Part shown: positions 39,242-49,428 of the stretch, piece by piece
Layout: every line of letters begins with the position of its first letter
Position numbering within the stretch: position 1 is the stretch's first letter
Source: Paraburkholderia phenoliruptrix
Lineage (GTDB): Bacteria; Pseudomonadota; Gammaproteobacteria; Burkholderiales; Burkholderiaceae
NCBI RefSeq assembly: GCF_902859825.1
Contig: NZ_CADIKB010000007.1
Coordinates: 62,001 to 126,000 of the forward strand
DNA: 64,000 bases
Direction: 5' to 3'
Position numbers and translations under genes: made by a program
Notes under the pieces: model-generated
Seen by the model: only the letters and a program-made list of their open reading frames with translations
Told to the model about the DNA's origin: nothing
The model's database searches: none

Positions 39242-40399
39242 TCAAAACGAAACGGGTGGGGACGCGGCGTCGGACCCGGTCGCAGCGCCGCCCGTTGGCA
39301 CGAAGCGCGCGAGAATCCGCAGATCGTCGCCGATCCGCTCGACATTGTGAAACGCAAGCTTGACGCGGCCTTCCAGTGTTGCGGGCGCGCTCAGGTTGAA
39401 CATGCTCATGGAGTCGTTGCCGAGCAGGCTGGGCGCGAGGTACACCAGCAATTCGTCGACGCAGCCTTCGCGCAACAGCGAGCCGTTCAACTTGTAGCCG
39501 GCCTCTACGTGCAGCTCGTTCACCTGGCGCTCGCCAAGCACCTTCAACATGCCGGGCAGGTCGACCTTGCCCGCTGCGTTGGCCATTTCGACGATCTCCG
39601 CGCCGCGATGGCGCAACGCCTGCACGCGCTCGCTGTGCCGCTCGTCCAGATTGCCGCAGAAAATCAGCGTGGGTGCGCCGGCGAGAATCTGCGCCTGCGG
39701 AGAAACTTCCAGCTGGCTGTCGATCAGCACGCGTTGCGGCTGGCGCGGCGTGTCGACGGCGCGCACGGTCATGCGCGGATCGTCTTCCCTGACGGTGCCG
39801 ATGCCGGTCAGAATCGCCGACGCGCGGGCACGCCAGGCATGGCCGTCCGCACGCGCCGCTTCGCCGGTGATCCACTGGCTGACGCCCGAAGGCAAGCCGG
39901 TGCGGCCATCGAGCGACGCGGCCACTTTCATGCGCACCCATGGCCGGCCGCGCGTCATGCGCGACACGAAGCCGATGTTCAACTCCTGCGCTTCATTGGC
40001 GAGCAGCCCGCAGCGCACTTCGATGCCGGCGTCGCGCAACATGGCGAGGCCGCGGCCGGACACCTGCGGGTTCGGGTCTTCCATGGCGGCGACCACGCGC
40101 GCGACCTGCGCTTCGATCAGCGCGTTCGCGCACGGCGGCGTGCGGCCGAAATGGCTGCACGGTTCGAGTGTGACGTAGACGGTTGCGCCGCGCAGATCGT
40201 GACCGCGCGAGCGCGCGTCTTTCATTGCGCGGATCTCGGCATGGTCCTGGCCGGCCGGCTGTGTGAACCCTTCGCCGATCACTTCGCCGTTCTGGACGAT
40301 CACGCAACCCACGCGCGGATTGGGGTCGGTGGTGTACATGCCGCGCTTCGCAAGCGCGAGCGCGCGTTCCATGTGGACGAAGTCGGTTTGCGAGAACAT
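39242..40399 (-). CDS. ribD: Bifunctional riboflavin deaminase-reductase RibD
   Basis: This 385-residue protein does two middle steps of riboflavin synthesis. The N-terminal deaminase has HAEIRAM and PCSHFGRTPPC as zinc ligands. The C-terminal NADPH reductase begins near residue 150 with RPWVRMKVAASLDGRT and holds the RVLID and ELHVEAGYKLNGSL blocks. The tail beyond residue 370 is short and variable. It is encoded 62 bases below hemL on the same strand, heading the rib genes. Confidence 0.95.
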   Translation of the reverse strand: MFSQTDFVHMERALALAKRGMYTTDPNPRVGCVIVQNGEVIGEGFTQPAGQDHAEIRAMKDARSRGHDLRGATVYVTLEPCSHFGRTPPCANALIEAQVARVVAAMEDPNPQVSGRGLAMLRDAGIEVRCGLLANEAQELNIGFVSRMTRGRPWVRMKVAASLDGRTGLPSGVSQWITGEAARADGHAWRARASAILTGIGTVREDDPRMTVRAVDTPRQPQRVLIDSQLEVSPQAQILAGAPTLIFCGNLDERHSERVQALRHRGAEIVEMANAAGKVDLPGMLKVLGERQVNELHVEAGYKLNGSLLREGCVDELLVYLAPSLLGNDSMSMFNLSAPATLEGRVKLAFHNVERIGDDLRILARFVPTGGAATGSDAASPPVSF

Positions 40400-40461
40400 C
40401 GTGTCGAGTGGGTACGGTGACTGGGCGTGGGCGGTTGCGGTGAGCGCTTGCGGCGAGTGCG

Positions 40462-41745
40462 TCAGGCGCCCAGCGACGCGAACGCGCCGCGCGCCGCTTC
40501 GATCGTGGCGTCCACGGTGGCGTCGTCGTGAGCAATCGAAACAAAGCCCGCCTCATACGCGGAGGGCGCGAAGTACACGCCCGCGTCGAGCATTTTGTGA
40601 AAGAACGCGTTGAAGCGCGGCACGTCGCTTTTCGTGACTTCCGCAAAACTGGCCGGAATCGACTCGGTGAAGTAGAGCCCGAACATGCCGCCGAGCGAAT
40701 CGGCCGAGAATGGCACATTGGCTTCGCGCGCGACCTGCGCAAGCCCTTGCGCGAGTCGGGCGGTGCGGGCGGCAAGCGTCTCGTAAAAGCCCGGCGCCTG
40801 AATCAGTTGCAGCGTTTTCAGGCCCGCGGCGACCGCGATCGGATTGCCCGACAGCGTGCCGGCCTGGTAGACGCCGCCGAGCGGCGCGAGGTGGGCCATG
40901 ATGTCGCGCCGCCCGCCGAAGGCCGCGGCCGGCATGCCGCCGCCGATCACCTTGCCGAGGCAAGTGAGGTCTGGCGTGATGCCGTACACCTGCTGCGCGC
41001 CGCCGAGCGCGACCCGGAAGCCGCACATGACTTCGTCGAAAATCAGCACGGAGCCGTATTCGGTGCACAGGCGCCGCAATGCTTGCAGGAACTCGGGCGT
41101 TGCGCGCACGAGGTTCATGTTGCCGGCCACCGGCTCGACGATCACGGAGGCGATTTCGTTGCCGAAGGCCTTGAACGCCTCTTCGAGCGCCGCGACGTTG
41201 TTGTATTCGAGCACCGTGGTGTGCTTGGCGATGTCGAGCGGCACGCCTGCCGAGGTGGGATTGCCGAACGTCAGCAGGCCCGAGCCGGCTTTCACGAGCA
41301 GGCTGTCGGCATGGCCGTGATAGCAGCCTTCGAACTTGACGATGCGGCTGCGGTTCGTGAAGCCGCGCGCGAGACGCAGGGCGCTCATGGTCGCTTCCGT
41401 GCCGCTCGAAACCATGCGCACCTGTTCGATTGACGGCACGAGCTTGCAGATTTCCTCCGCGATTTCGATCTCGGATTCGGTGGGCGCGCCGAACGAGAAG
41501 CCGTTGGCGAGCACGCGCTGCACCGCTTCGAGCACCTCGGGGTGCACGTGGCCGAGAATCATCGGGCCCCATGAGCCGATGTAGTCGATGTAGCGCTGGC
41601 CGTCGGCGTCCCAGAAGTAGGGCCCTTGTGCGCGCTCGATAAAGCGCGGCGTGCCGCCGACCGACCGGAACGCGCGCACAGGCGAATTGACGCCGCCGGG
41701 AATGGTGCGTTGCGCTCGGTCAAAGAGGGTTTGGTTTTTGGACAT
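40462..41745 (-). CDS. hemL: Glutamate-1-semialdehyde 2,1-aminomutase HemL
   Basis: This 427-residue PLP enzyme makes 5-aminolevulinate for heme synthesis. The block [18 protein letters not shown] binds the cofactor phosphate, [10 protein letters not shown] is conserved, and [11 protein letters not shown] carries the Schiff-base lysine. [20 protein letters not shown] is the usual start; the upstream 64-codon extension is not credible. The gene neighbours ribD, as in other Burkholderia. Confidence 0.95.
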   Translation of the reverse strand: MSKNQTLFDRAQRTIPGGVNSPVRAFRSVGGTPRFIERAQGPYFWDADGQRYIDYIGSWGPMILGHVHPEVLEAVQRVLANGFSFGAPTESEIEIAEEICKLVPSIEQVRMVSSGTEATMSALRLARGFTNRSRIVKFEGCYHGHADSLLVKAGSGLLTFGNPTSAGVPLDIAKHTTVLEYNNVAALEEAFKAFGNEIASVIVEPVAGNMNLVRATPEFLQALRRLCTEYGSVLIFDEVMCGFRVALGGAQQVYGITPDLTCLGKVIGGGMPAAAFGGRRDIMAHLAPLGGVYQAGTLSGNPIAVAAGLKTLQLIQAPGFYETLAARTARLAQGLAQVAREANVPFSADSLGGMFGLYFTESIPASFAEVTKSDVPRFNAFFHKMLDAGVYFAPSAYEAGFVSIAHDDATVDATIEAARGAFASLGA

Positions 41746-41866
41746 GGCGATGACTGAATGGGGTTGCGCGGCGGCGCGGTTTGCGCGGCGCCGGAGTAGG
41801 TGAGGAAATTGTACCGGAGTCGGTGCGAACGGGTTTTGCGCGCGGGCGTGGCATTCGAACGCGTTT

Positions 41867-42433
41867 TCAGCGCTCCGGTGGGCGCTTGCCTGCGGGTGTC
41901 TTTGCCGACGGCGCGCGGGCCTCTGCAGCCGCCGCATGTGCCGACGCTTTACTTGAACGCACCGGGCCCGCTGGCGCCTCTGGAGCGGGCGGCTTACGTT
42001 TGCCAGTCAGTTCGGCCCAGCGCTTTTCGAGCGCGCCTTCCGCAATCGGTTTGATCACCGTGCCCGAGCTCTGCGCGTCCCATGTCTGGACCGAAAATGG
42101 ATGCGCGCGCAACGAGTCGCGAGGAATCACCACCTGCTGATGGGCGTCGACGAGCCAGTCATACACGAAGTCGATGCACAGGCGGTAGCCGCGCTTTGTC
42201 GCCGGATCCGGAACTTCGTAGGGCGCCCGCGTCACATAGCCTGAGCCGAAGATGCCCTTCGGTTCCATGGCGACGCGATGCAGAAACACCCGATCGCCGG
42301 GCAGAATGCCGCGGGCGAATCCGCAGCCCCAGACGTCGGCCACGGCGACGCCCGTTGCAACGCGTCGGGCCACGTCGGGCAATTCGGGCCACGGCCATTT
42401 TTTGGGGCTCCAGATCAGCAGGAATGCAGTCAT
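41867..42433 (-). CDS. EVE-like domain protein with Ala/Pro-rich tail
   Basis: This is a 188-residue protein. Residues 1-140 ([40 protein letters not shown]) resemble the N-terminal EVE/PUA-like modified-base-reading domain that in other bacteria is fused to HNH nucleases acting on methylated DNA. Here no HNH motif follows; instead a Lys/Ala/Pro-rich tail of about 45 residues ends the protein. The assignment rests on remembered family patterns and is moderate. It is divergent from the drug transporter gene. Confidence 0.6.
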   Translation of the reverse strand: MTAFLLIWSPKKWPWPELPDVARRVATGVAVADVWGCGFARGILPGDRVFLHRVAMEPKGIFGSGYVTRAPYEVPDPATKRGYRLCIDFVYDWLVDAHQQVVIPRDSLRAHPFSVQTWDAQSSGTVIKPIAEGALEKRWAELTGKRKPPAPEAPAGPVRSSKASAHAAAAEARAPSAKTPAGKRPPER

Positions 42434-42692
42434 TGCAATGTTGCAGAGGGAGGTCGGGACGGGGCGCCGCTTTCTTATCTGCGCGCGACGCCGAGCGCTT
42501 CACGCGGCAGCTTAACCGATCAGCGACGTGCTTGCCGCAAGGCTGGGTCCCATTCCCATGCCCGGCGCCGTTTCTCTTGCGTGCGACGCGGCGGCCGCTC
42601 TCAGCGTCGCGTACAATCGACCGGGTCAATGCCGGCCTTTCGTGTCACCGCGCGCCGCTTTGCCGAAAGACGCGCGCTTCACCTGGATTCCC

Positions 42693-43913
42693 ATGTCTCA
42701 TGTCACCGGACGCCGGCCAGATGGCCGGCTGATTCTGTTGCTCGGCGCGCTCGCCGCCTGCGGGCCGATTTCGATCGACATGTATCTGCCGAGCTTGCCC
42801 ACCATCGCGCAGGCGTTCGCGATCGGCACGAGCGCGGCACAAAGCACGCTCACCAGTTTCATGTTCGGCTTTTCGGTCGGCATGCTGCTTTATGGCCCGC
42901 TGTCGGATACGTATGGCCGCCGGCCGGTGCTGCTCGGCGGCATCATCATGTATGCACTGGCGAGCATTGCCTGCACGCTGTCGTTTTCGATCGGCGCGCT
43001 CGTGACCTTCCGCTTCGTGCAGGCACTCGGGGCAGGCGCCGCATCCGTGCTGGCTCGCGCCATTGCGCGCGATGCCCACGGTCCGACCGACGCGGCCCGG
43101 GTGCTGTCGATGCTCGCCATCGTCACGTCGATCGGGCCGTTGCTCGCGCCGCTGATCGGCGGACAACTGCTGCTGCTCGGCGGCTGGCGCGTCGTCTTTG
43201 TCGCGCTGACGCTGTTCGGCACCGCGTGCGCAGTGACCGCGTTCCTCAGGGTGCCGGAAACCTGGCCGCGCGAGAAGCGCGCGCACTCGGCGCTGCTGAA
43301 GTCGTTTGCTGCCTATGGCCGCTTGTTGCGCGACCCGGTTGCCTGGGGGCACATGCTGTGCGGCGGCATGGCGTTCGCGTCGATGTTCGCGTACATCACG
43401 GCCACGCCGTTCGTCTACATCGAATATTTTCACGTGTCGGCGCAGCACTATGGCTTCCTGTTCGCGCTGAACATCGTCGGCATCATGTTCGGCAACTTCA
43501 TGAACACGCGGCTCGTCGGTCAGCTCGGGTCGTTGCCGATCATTTCTTTCGCGGCCACCGTGAGTTGCATCGCGTCGCTGTTCGTGTGCCTTGTCTCGCT
43601 GACGGGGTGGGGCGGCTTGTGGTCGATCGTGGCGGGCCTGTTTTTCGTCGTCGGCGTGGTGGGCTTGCTGTCGGCCAATTGCACTACGGATCTGATGCAT
43701 CGCTATCCGGTGAACGCGGGCGCGGCGGCCGCCGTGTTCGGCGCGGTGCAACTGGCGCTCGGCGCGCTGTCGAGCCTCGCCGTCGGCCTATGGCCGGACG
43801 GCTCGCCCAAGGGCATGGGGATCGTGGTGGGCGTGGCGGGATCGCTGTGTTATGTCGGGCGCATTCTGGTCGTCAGATGGCACGGGACGAAGGCGCCGGT
43901 GGCTGTCGCTTGA
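42693..43913 (+). CDS. Bcr/CflA family multidrug efflux transporter (MFS)
   Basis: This 406-residue inner-membrane antiporter has twelve helices. DMYLPSLPTIAQAF in helix 1 and the loop GPLSDTYGRRPVLLGG after helix 2 are hallmarks of the Bcr/CflA drug-resistance group, exporting compounds such as bicyclomycin, chloramphenicol or sulfathiazole in E. coli. The start at ATG 42693 (MSHVTGRRPDG) is chosen from homolog style; the frame is open 55 codons further up. Actual drugs cannot be deduced. Confidence 0.88.
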   Translation: MSHVTGRRPDGRLILLLGALAACGPISIDMYLPSLPTIAQAFAIGTSAAQSTLTSFMFGFSVGMLLYGPLSDTYGRRPVLLGGIIMYALASIACTLSFSIGALVTFRFVQALGAGAASVLARAIARDAHGPTDAARVLSMLAIVTSIGPLLAPLIGGQLLLLGGWRVVFVALTLFGTACAVTAFLRVPETWPREKRAHSALLKSFAAYGRLLRDPVAWGHMLCGGMAFASMFAYITATPFVYIEYFHVSAQHYGFLFALNIVGIMFGNFMNTRLVGQLGSLPIISFAATVSCIASLFVCLVSLTGWGGLWSIVAGLFFVVGVVGLLSANCTTDLMHRYPVNAGAAAAVFGAVQLALGALSSLAVGLWPDGSPKGMGIVVGVAGSLCYVGRILVVRWHGTKAPVAVA

Positions 43914-44076
43914 AGAAGTCGTCGCCAACGGCGGCGGCTGCCGGAAGGCGGCGCAGCGCGGCCGGCGCGGCGGCGCGCGCCGCATCTACCGGAAAACACC
44001 AGGTGTTGCGCGCACGCGACCTTGCGTGTGAATTTGCATTGCTATGATGAGGTCACTGTTCCTCGGAGCGGCAATC

Positions 44077-44307
44077 ATGGCGATCAGAGATTTGATGAAC
44101 GGCGAGCGGCAACACGCGGCTTTCGCCGAAGCGCAGAAGCTCGCCGACAGCGGCGCTTATCACGATTACACGGACATCGAATACATCTTGCGCTTTGATT
44201 ATGGCTTGACCGATGTATCGTCGCTGCTCGACAGCCAGTTGATGCATCGCGATCTCAACCGGCGGTGCGCCGATGCGCGGGAGAGGCTCGAAGCGGTGAG
44301 TGTCTGA
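44077..44307 (+). CDS. Small hypothetical protein, 76 residues
   Basis: This soluble, mostly helical, acidic/basic mixed protein starts MAIRDLMNGERQHAAFAEAQ and contains DYTDIEYILRFDYGL. CGGAG at 44064-44068 fits the ATG at 44077 better than the ATG 11 codons upstream. I do not recognise a family. It stands between the drug transporter and tRNA-Ser. Confidence 0.6.
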   Translation: MAIRDLMNGERQHAAFAEAQKLADSGAYHDYTDIEYILRFDYGLTDVSSLLDSQLMHRDLNRRCADARERLEAVSV

Positions 44308-44395
44308 CGAAGTCGTCGGGCGCCTGTTTCGAGGCGGGGCGCGGCTAGCAGCGTTACGCCGCAGTGGCCGAGCCGCGACTAGCCGCCGAGGCCAG

Positions 44396-44422
44396 AAACG
44401 AAAAATGGGCCGTGCGGCCCAT
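44396..44422 (-). terminator. Terminator of tRNA-Ser
   Basis: The palindrome ATGGGCCG/CGGCCCAT (44405-44422) is followed on the minus strand by TTTTCGTTT. It lies 19 bases beyond the tRNA 3' end. Confidence 0.8.
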
Positions 44423-44440
44423 GTTCGCATTGAAGGAATC

Positions 44441-44530
44441 TGGCGGAGGCGGTGAGATTCGAACTCACGGAAGGATCACTCCTTCGCCGGTTTTCAAGAC
44501 CGGTGCCTTAAACCACTCGGCCACACCTCC
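44441..44530 (-). tRNA. tRNA-Ser (anticodon TGA)
   Basis: A 90-base class II tRNA with acceptor GGAGGTG/CGCCTCC, long variable arm and encoded CCA (44441-44443). The anticodon loop CTTGAAA shows TGA, reading TCA codons. Confidence 0.95.
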
Positions 44531-44585
44531 AAGCCGCAAATTGTAACCTGAAAAGACGTCGCTGCGGCGCGATGGATGTCCGCAT

Positions 44586-45815
44586 TCACTGCGGATCTTT
44601 CAGAAAGAGCGCCTGCAGATCGTTCAGAAACGCCTGGCCAAGCGGCGTCGGCGCAATCTTTTCGTGGTCGCGCGTGATGAGTTTGCGGCGCTCCGCTTCC
44701 TGCAAAGCCGGTTCGACGGAGGTCATCGGCAAACCCGTGCGTTCGATGAACCGGTGCACTGGAAAGCCTTCCACTAGCCGCAGCGCATTCAGCATGAATT
44801 CGAACGGCAGGTCGCGCGCGCTCACCTCATGCTCTTCCTGCACCGCCGCGCCGGCTTTCGCCTGCTCGATGAACGTGGCCGGATGCTTGTAGCGCGCCTG
44901 CCGCAGCACGCGGTTCGGAAACGACAGCTTCGTATGCGCGCCGGCGCCAATGCCGAGATAATCGCCAAAGCGCCAGTAGTTGAGGTTGTGTTTGCTCTGC
45001 CGATGCGGCTTCGCATACGCCGACACTTCATAGCGCCCATAACCCGCCGCCGACGTGCGCTCGTGAATCCAGTCCTGCATGTCGGCGGACGCGTCGTCGT
45101 CCGGCAAGGCGGGCGGGAATTTCGCAAACAGCGTGTTGGGTTCGAGCGTCAGGTGATACAGCGAAAGATGCGGCGGCGCGAACGACAACGCGGTTTCCAC
45201 ATCCGCCTGGCATTCGGCGAGCGTTTGGCGCGGAAGCGCGAACATCAGGTCGAGGTTGAAATTGTCGAACGTGCTGGCGGCAACCTCCACGGCACGACGC
45301 GCCTGCGTCGAATCATGAATCCGGCCGAGCGCTTTCAGATGCGCTTCATTGAAACTCTGAATGCCCACCGACAGGCGGTTCACGCCGCTCGCGCGAAACT
45401 GCGCGAACTTCGCGGCTTCGAAGGTGCCGGGGTTGGCCTCGAGCGTGATTTCCGCGTCGGCGTCGAGCGGCAGCAGCGCGCGAATATCCGACAGCATGCG
45501 GTCGAGCCCCGCCGCGGACAGCAGGCTCGGCGTACCCCCGCCGATAAACACCGTATGCACTTGCCGGCCCCACACGAGCGGCAGCGCCATCTCCAGGTCG
45601 GCGCGCAGCGCGTCCAGATAATCGTTCTCGGGGAAAGTCTCGCCTTTCCACTCATGCGAGTTGAAATCGCAGTACGGACACTTGCGCACGCACCACGGAA
45701 AATGCACGTACAGCGAAAGCGGCGGCAACGACGTCAGGCGGATGCTGCCCGGCGACGTGAACGCCTTGATGACGCCGTTGCCGACATCGGCGGGCGTCGG
45801 TTTGATCGGAATCAC
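44586..45815 (-). CDS. hemW: Radical SAM heme chaperone HemW
   Basis: This 409-residue protein carries a 4Fe-4S site at Cys42, Cys46 and Cys49 (WCVRKCPYCDFNSH). The Cys-Asp-Phe after the motif separates HemW from HemN, which has Cys-Gly-Cys. Such proteins hand heme to target enzymes and lack coproporphyrinogen oxidase activity. The GTG start at 45815 overlaps the rdgB stop by four bases and is preceded by a GGAGG ribosome site. The first 30 residues are an extension before LSLYVHFPWC. Confidence 0.92.
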   Translation of the reverse strand: MIPIKPTPADVGNGVIKAFTSPGSIRLTSLPPLSLYVHFPWCVRKCPYCDFNSHEWKGETFPENDYLDALRADLEMALPLVWGRQVHTVFIGGGTPSLLSAAGLDRMLSDIRALLPLDADAEITLEANPGTFEAAKFAQFRASGVNRLSVGIQSFNEAHLKALGRIHDSTQARRAVEVAASTFDNFNLDLMFALPRQTLAECQADVETALSFAPPHLSLYHLTLEPNTLFAKFPPALPDDDASADMQDWIHERTSAAGYGRYEVSAYAKPHRQSKHNLNYWRFGDYLGIGAGAHTKLSFPNRVLRQARYKHPATFIEQAKAGAAVQEEHEVSARDLPFEFMLNALRLVEGFPVHRFIERTGLPMTSVEPALQEAERRKLITRDHEKIAPTPLGQAFLNDLQALFLKDPQ

Positions 45816-46444
45816 GCTTCCTCCGTCAGACGCGCGAGCAGATGGCGCAGCGCAATCGCGCGGTGGCTGCTGGCGTTCTTCACCGCCGGTTCGAGCTCCG
45901 CGGCGCTCGCGTTCAGCGACGGCAAGAAGAAGTACGGATCGTAGCCAAAGCCGTGCGAGCCGCGCGGCGCATCCAGCATCTCTCCATGCCAGCGGCCTTC
46001 GGCGATCAGCGGCTCAGGGTCGTCTGCGTGACGCACGAGCGCGAGCACGCAGCAGTAGTACGCGCGCCGATCGGTTTCGCCTTGCAGCGCCGACACGAGC
46101 CGCGCGTTGTTGGCGGCGTCGCTTTTTTCGCCGCCGGCGAGTTGAGCATAGCGCGCCGAATAAACGCCCGGCGCGCCGCGCAGCGCCCGCACACAGAGGC
46201 CCGAATCGTCGGCGAGGGCGGGCAGGCCGGTCAGCTTCGCGGCATGACGCGCCTTCGCCAAAGCGTTTTCAACGAAGGTGGGATGCGGCTCTTCCGCTTC
46301 GGGCACGCCGAGTTCGCCTTGCGCAATCAATTCGATGCCGGCCGCGCCGAGCAGCGCCGCGAACTCGCGCAACTTGCCCGCGTTGTTCGACGCGAGCACG
46401 ACTTTGTTCAACGGCGCGCCATGACGTTCGCGAACTTCACTCAC
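45812..46444 (-). CDS. rdgB: XTP/dITP pyrophosphatase RdgB
   Basis: This 210-residue house-cleaning enzyme removes non-canonical purine triphosphates. [14 protein letters not shown] is the nucleotide-binding opening, and [21 protein letters not shown] and [10 protein letters not shown] complete the family blocks. The GTG at 46444 has GGAG seven bases upstream and overlaps the rph stop by eight bases. The order rph-rdgB-hemW is common in this group. Confidence 0.93.
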   Translation of the reverse strand: MSEVRERHGAPLNKVVLASNNAGKLREFAALLGAAGIELIAQGELGVPEAEEPHPTFVENALAKARHAAKLTGLPALADDSGLCVRALRGAPGVYSARYAQLAGGEKSDAANNARLVSALQGETDRRAYYCCVLALVRHADDPEPLIAEGRWHGEMLDAPRGSHGFGYDPYFFLPSLNASAAELEPAVKNASSHRAIALRHLLARLTEEA

Positions 46445-47177
46445 CTCGATACTCCAATGCCGCTTTCTGCTTGGCGATCAACGTCGCGATGCCGCTGCTG
46501 GCCAGATCGAGCAGCGCGTTCATTTCGTCGCGCGAGAAAGGCACGCCCTCGGCGGTGCCCTGAATTTCGACGAAGCCGCCCGCACCGGTCATCACCACAT
46601 TCATGTCGGTGTCGCATTGCGAGTCTTCGTCGTAGTCGAGGTCGAGCACCGGCACGCCGTCATACACGCCGACCGAGATCGCCGCGACGAAATCGCTGAT
46701 AGGCGAGCTTTCGATGCGGCCCGCCGCCAGCAATTTGCTCACGGCGTCGTGCGCGGCGACGAATGCGCCGGTGATACTGGCCGTGCGCGTGCCACCGTCC
46801 GCCTGGATGACGTCGCAGTCGATATGCAGCGTGCGCGCGCCCAGTTTCTCGAGGTCGAACACGGAACGCAGCGCGCGCCCGATCAGACGCTGGATTTCCT
46901 GCGTGCGTCCGGTCTGCTTGCCGCGCGCGGCTTCGCGGTCGCTGCGCGTATGCGTGGCGCGCGGCAGCATGCCGTATTCGGCGGTGAGCCAGCCCTGGCC
47001 GCGATCGCGCAGAAACGACGGCACGGTCTCCGCGATGCTCGCGGTGCAGATCACCTTGGTGTCGCCGAATTCGACCAGCACCGAGCCCTCCGCGTGCTTC
47101 GTGTAGTGGCGCGTGATGCACACGTCGCGCAGTTGATCGGCAAGGCGCCCGCTCGGGCGTTGAGTGGTGTCGGTCAT
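46437..47177 (-). CDS. rph: Ribonuclease PH
   Basis: This 246-residue phosphorolytic 3'-5' exoribonuclease trims tRNA precursors. The early [16 protein letters not shown] and the phosphate-binding [19 protein letters not shown] blocks are diagnostic, along with [15 protein letters not shown]. The Met before TDTTQRP (47177) gives the normal length; a frame 40 codons longer has no support. It is divergent from yicC, with about 220 bases between them. Confidence 0.95.
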   Translation of the reverse strand: MTDTTQRPSGRLADQLRDVCITRHYTKHAEGSVLVEFGDTKVICTASIAETVPSFLRDRGQGWLTAEYGMLPRATHTRSDREAARGKQTGRTQEIQRLIGRALRSVFDLEKLGARTLHIDCDVIQADGGTRTASITGAFVAAHDAVSKLLAAGRIESSPISDFVAAISVGVYDGVPVLDLDYDEDSQCDTDMNVVMTGAGGFVEIQGTAEGVPFSRDEMNALLDLASSGIATLIAKQKAALEYRGE

Positions 47178-47398
47178 AGTGGATTCGGTGAGGAAGAATG
47201 CAGGAGGGGAAAGCACGATTTTACAGCCGATCGCGCGAGCCATGCGTCTGGCGGCCAGCCGCGTCGGCTGTGGCTCTACAAGGGGTCTCATCGCCAAAAA
47301 TGGGATAATGCGTGTTCACCGCCTCGCGTCTCGTACACGCCGGGCGATTCGACTCTTCGGCCGGCGCCTCGCGCGCGGCCACCATCGCGAGAAATACG

Positions 47399-48322
47399 AT
47401 GATCTACAGCATGACTGGCTATGCGAGCGCGACCCGCGAACTCGTCGCGGCGTCGGGCACGGGCGGCGTGAGCGTGTCGGTCGAACTGCGCACGGTGAAT
47501 TCGCGCTTTCTCGACCTGAACTTCCGCATGCCCGAAGACGTGCGCGTGTGCGAACCCACGTTGCGCGAAATGCTGATGAACAAGCTGTCGCGCGGCAAGG
47601 TGGATATTCGCATCAATCTGCAGCGTAGCGAACAGACGGCGAACGCGGGTTCGATCAATCATGACGCGCTGACGCAACTGGCGCTGCTCGAGCGCACGGT
47701 GCTCGCGACGTTTCCCGACGCCGGGCGTCTGCGCACCGGCGAGATTCTGCGCTGGCCCGGCGTGCTCGCCGAAACGGGCGTGGCGCCCGACGAGCTGCGC
47801 GATGCGGTGCTCGCGTGCGGCAAAGAGGCGCTTGCGGATCTGATCGACGTGCGGGCCCGCGAAGGCGCGCAGCTCGCCAACATGCTGATCGCCAACGTCA
47901 CGGAGATGGAAGCGATCGTCACGAAGATCACGCCGCTCGTGCCGGAGCTGATCGCAAAGCATCAGCAGAAGATCGTCGAACGTTTGCAGGAAGCGCTCGG
48001 CATTGCCGCGCCGGATGCGGCTGCGACCATCGTGTCGCGCGAAGAGATCAACGAGCGGATTCGCCAGGAAGTGACGATGTACGGCATCCGCATCGACATT
48101 GCCGAAGAACTGTCGCGCCTCACCGCGCATCTGAACGAAACGCGCCACGTGATCCAGAAGGGCGGCAAGGTCGGCAAGCGGCTCGACTTCATGATGCAGG
48201 AGCTCAATCGCGAGGCTAACACGCTCGGCTCGAAGGCGGCGGCGAAGGAACTGGCGGATTCGTCGATGACGCTCAAGCTGCTCATCGAACAGATGCGCGA
48301 GCAGGTACAGAATCTGGAATAA
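47399..48322 (+). CDS. yicC: YicC family endoribonuclease-like protein
   Basis: The 307-residue protein starts [15 protein letters not shown], contains [20 protein letters not shown], and ends in the DUF1732 region [20 protein letters not shown], all marks of the YicC family. E. coli YicC has been linked to RNA cleavage. The gene sits directly before gmk (17 bases), the usual proteobacterial order. Confidence 0.92.
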   Translation: MIYSMTGYASATRELVAASGTGGVSVSVELRTVNSRFLDLNFRMPEDVRVCEPTLREMLMNKLSRGKVDIRINLQRSEQTANAGSINHDALTQLALLERTVLATFPDAGRLRTGEILRWPGVLAETGVAPDELRDAVLACGKEALADLIDVRAREGAQLANMLIANVTEMEAIVTKITPLVPELIAKHQQKIVERLQEALGIAAPDAAATIVSREEINERIRQEVTMYGIRIDIAEELSRLTAHLNETRHVIQKGGKVGKRLDFMMQELNREANTLGSKAAAKELADSSMTLKLLIEQMREQVQNLE

Positions 48323-48339
48323 GGCTGGAGCATCACAAC

Positions 48340-49023
48340 ATGACCGATCATCACACACGCGAAAGCGGCGCACCGCGCAACCCGTATGCCGGCGCCTATC
48401 CCGGCAACCTGTTCATGGTCGTCGCGCCTTCGGGCGCCGGCAAGTCGACGCTCGTGAACGCGCTGCTCGCCGGCGACGACGCGATCCGTCTGTCGATCTC
48501 GTACACGACGCGTCCGCCGCGTCCGAAGGAGCAGGACGGCGAGCACTATCACTTCACCACGGTCGACGACTTCATGCGGCGGCACGACGCGGGCGAGTTC
48601 CTCGAAAGCGCGGAAGTGCACGGCAACTACTACGGCACGTCGCGCGTGTGGATCGAGGAGCAGATGAAAAGCGGCCATGACGTGCTGCTCGAAATCGACT
48701 GGCAAGGCGCGCAGCAGGTGAAGAAGCAGTTCCACAACGCGGTCGAAATCTTCATCTTGCCGCCGTCGCTCGAAGCGCTCGAAGAGCGTCTGAAAAAGCG
48801 CGGCCAGGACGAGCCGAACGTCATCACGCGACGCCTGCTCGCGGCCGGCAGCGAGATGGCGCACGCAGCCGAAGCGGAGTACGTGGTGATCAACGAGAAC
48901 TTCGATCGCGCGCTCGGCGAACTGCAGTGCCTCGTGGCGGCAACGCGCTCGCGCTTCGCCTCGCAATACGCGCGTCATACGCAGCTTTTCGTGCAGCTCG
49001 GCATTCACCTCCCGCACCCCTGA
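48340..49023 (+). CDS. gmk: Guanylate kinase
   Basis: This 227-residue kinase makes GDP from [15 protein letters not shown] is the P-loop (about residues 27-38), [19 protein letters not shown] is the GMP-binding region, and [11 protein letters not shown] follows. The first 20 residues are an extension. It lies between yicC and rpoZ; GDP supply and the ppGpp enzyme downstream are functionally related. Confidence 0.95.
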   Translation: MTDHHTRESGAPRNPYAGAYPGNLFMVVAPSGAGKSTLVNALLAGDDAIRLSISYTTRPPRPKEQDGEHYHFTTVDDFMRRHDAGEFLESAEVHGNYYGTSRVWIEEQMKSGHDVLLEIDWQGAQQVKKQFHNAVEIFILPPSLEALEERLKKRGQDEPNVITRRLLAAGSEMAHAAEAEYVVINENFDRALGELQCLVAATRSRFASQYARHTQLFVQLGIHLPHP

Positions 49024-49083
49024 GCGCGGCGGCGATTCGAGCACATAAGGTAGAATAAGCAACATACTGAGAAGGAACCCAAC

Positions 49084-49287
49084 ATGGCCCGCATTACCGT
49101 CGAAGACTGTCTCAAACAGATCCCGAACCGTTTCGAACTCGCGCTCGCCGCGACCTATCGCGCGCGTCAGCTCGCTCAAGGCCATACGCCGAAGATCGAA
49201 AGCCGCGACAAGCCCACGGTCGTCGCGCTGCGCGAAATCGCGGCCGGCCAGGTCGGTGTCGAAATGCTGAAGAAGGTGCCGGTTTAA
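49084..49287 (+). CDS. rpoZ: RNA polymerase omega subunit
   Basis: This 67-residue omega subunit assists RNA polymerase assembly and forms part of a ppGpp site. The start [19 protein letters not shown] and the segment [14 protein letters not shown] are typical. AAGGAA precedes the ATG. A -10-like TAGAAT at 49051-49056 suggests a promoter of its own, but the -35 is poor. Confidence 0.95.
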
Positions 49288-49428
49288 CGCGCACTGTCTC
49301 CACGGTCGTTTGCTGATCGGCCAGATCGGTCAGCCAGTCTTCCTGCCGCAATTTTTAGCCGTCTCTGCTACACCTGATTGCATCGAGCTGCAGACCGGCG
49401 TCCACTCCCAACCGCTACGGAGGCGAAC

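Noticed and set aside
42278-44047. 589-codon plus-strand frame overlapping the drug transporter
   Set aside because: It is a +1 shadow of the MFS gene with extreme Arg content.
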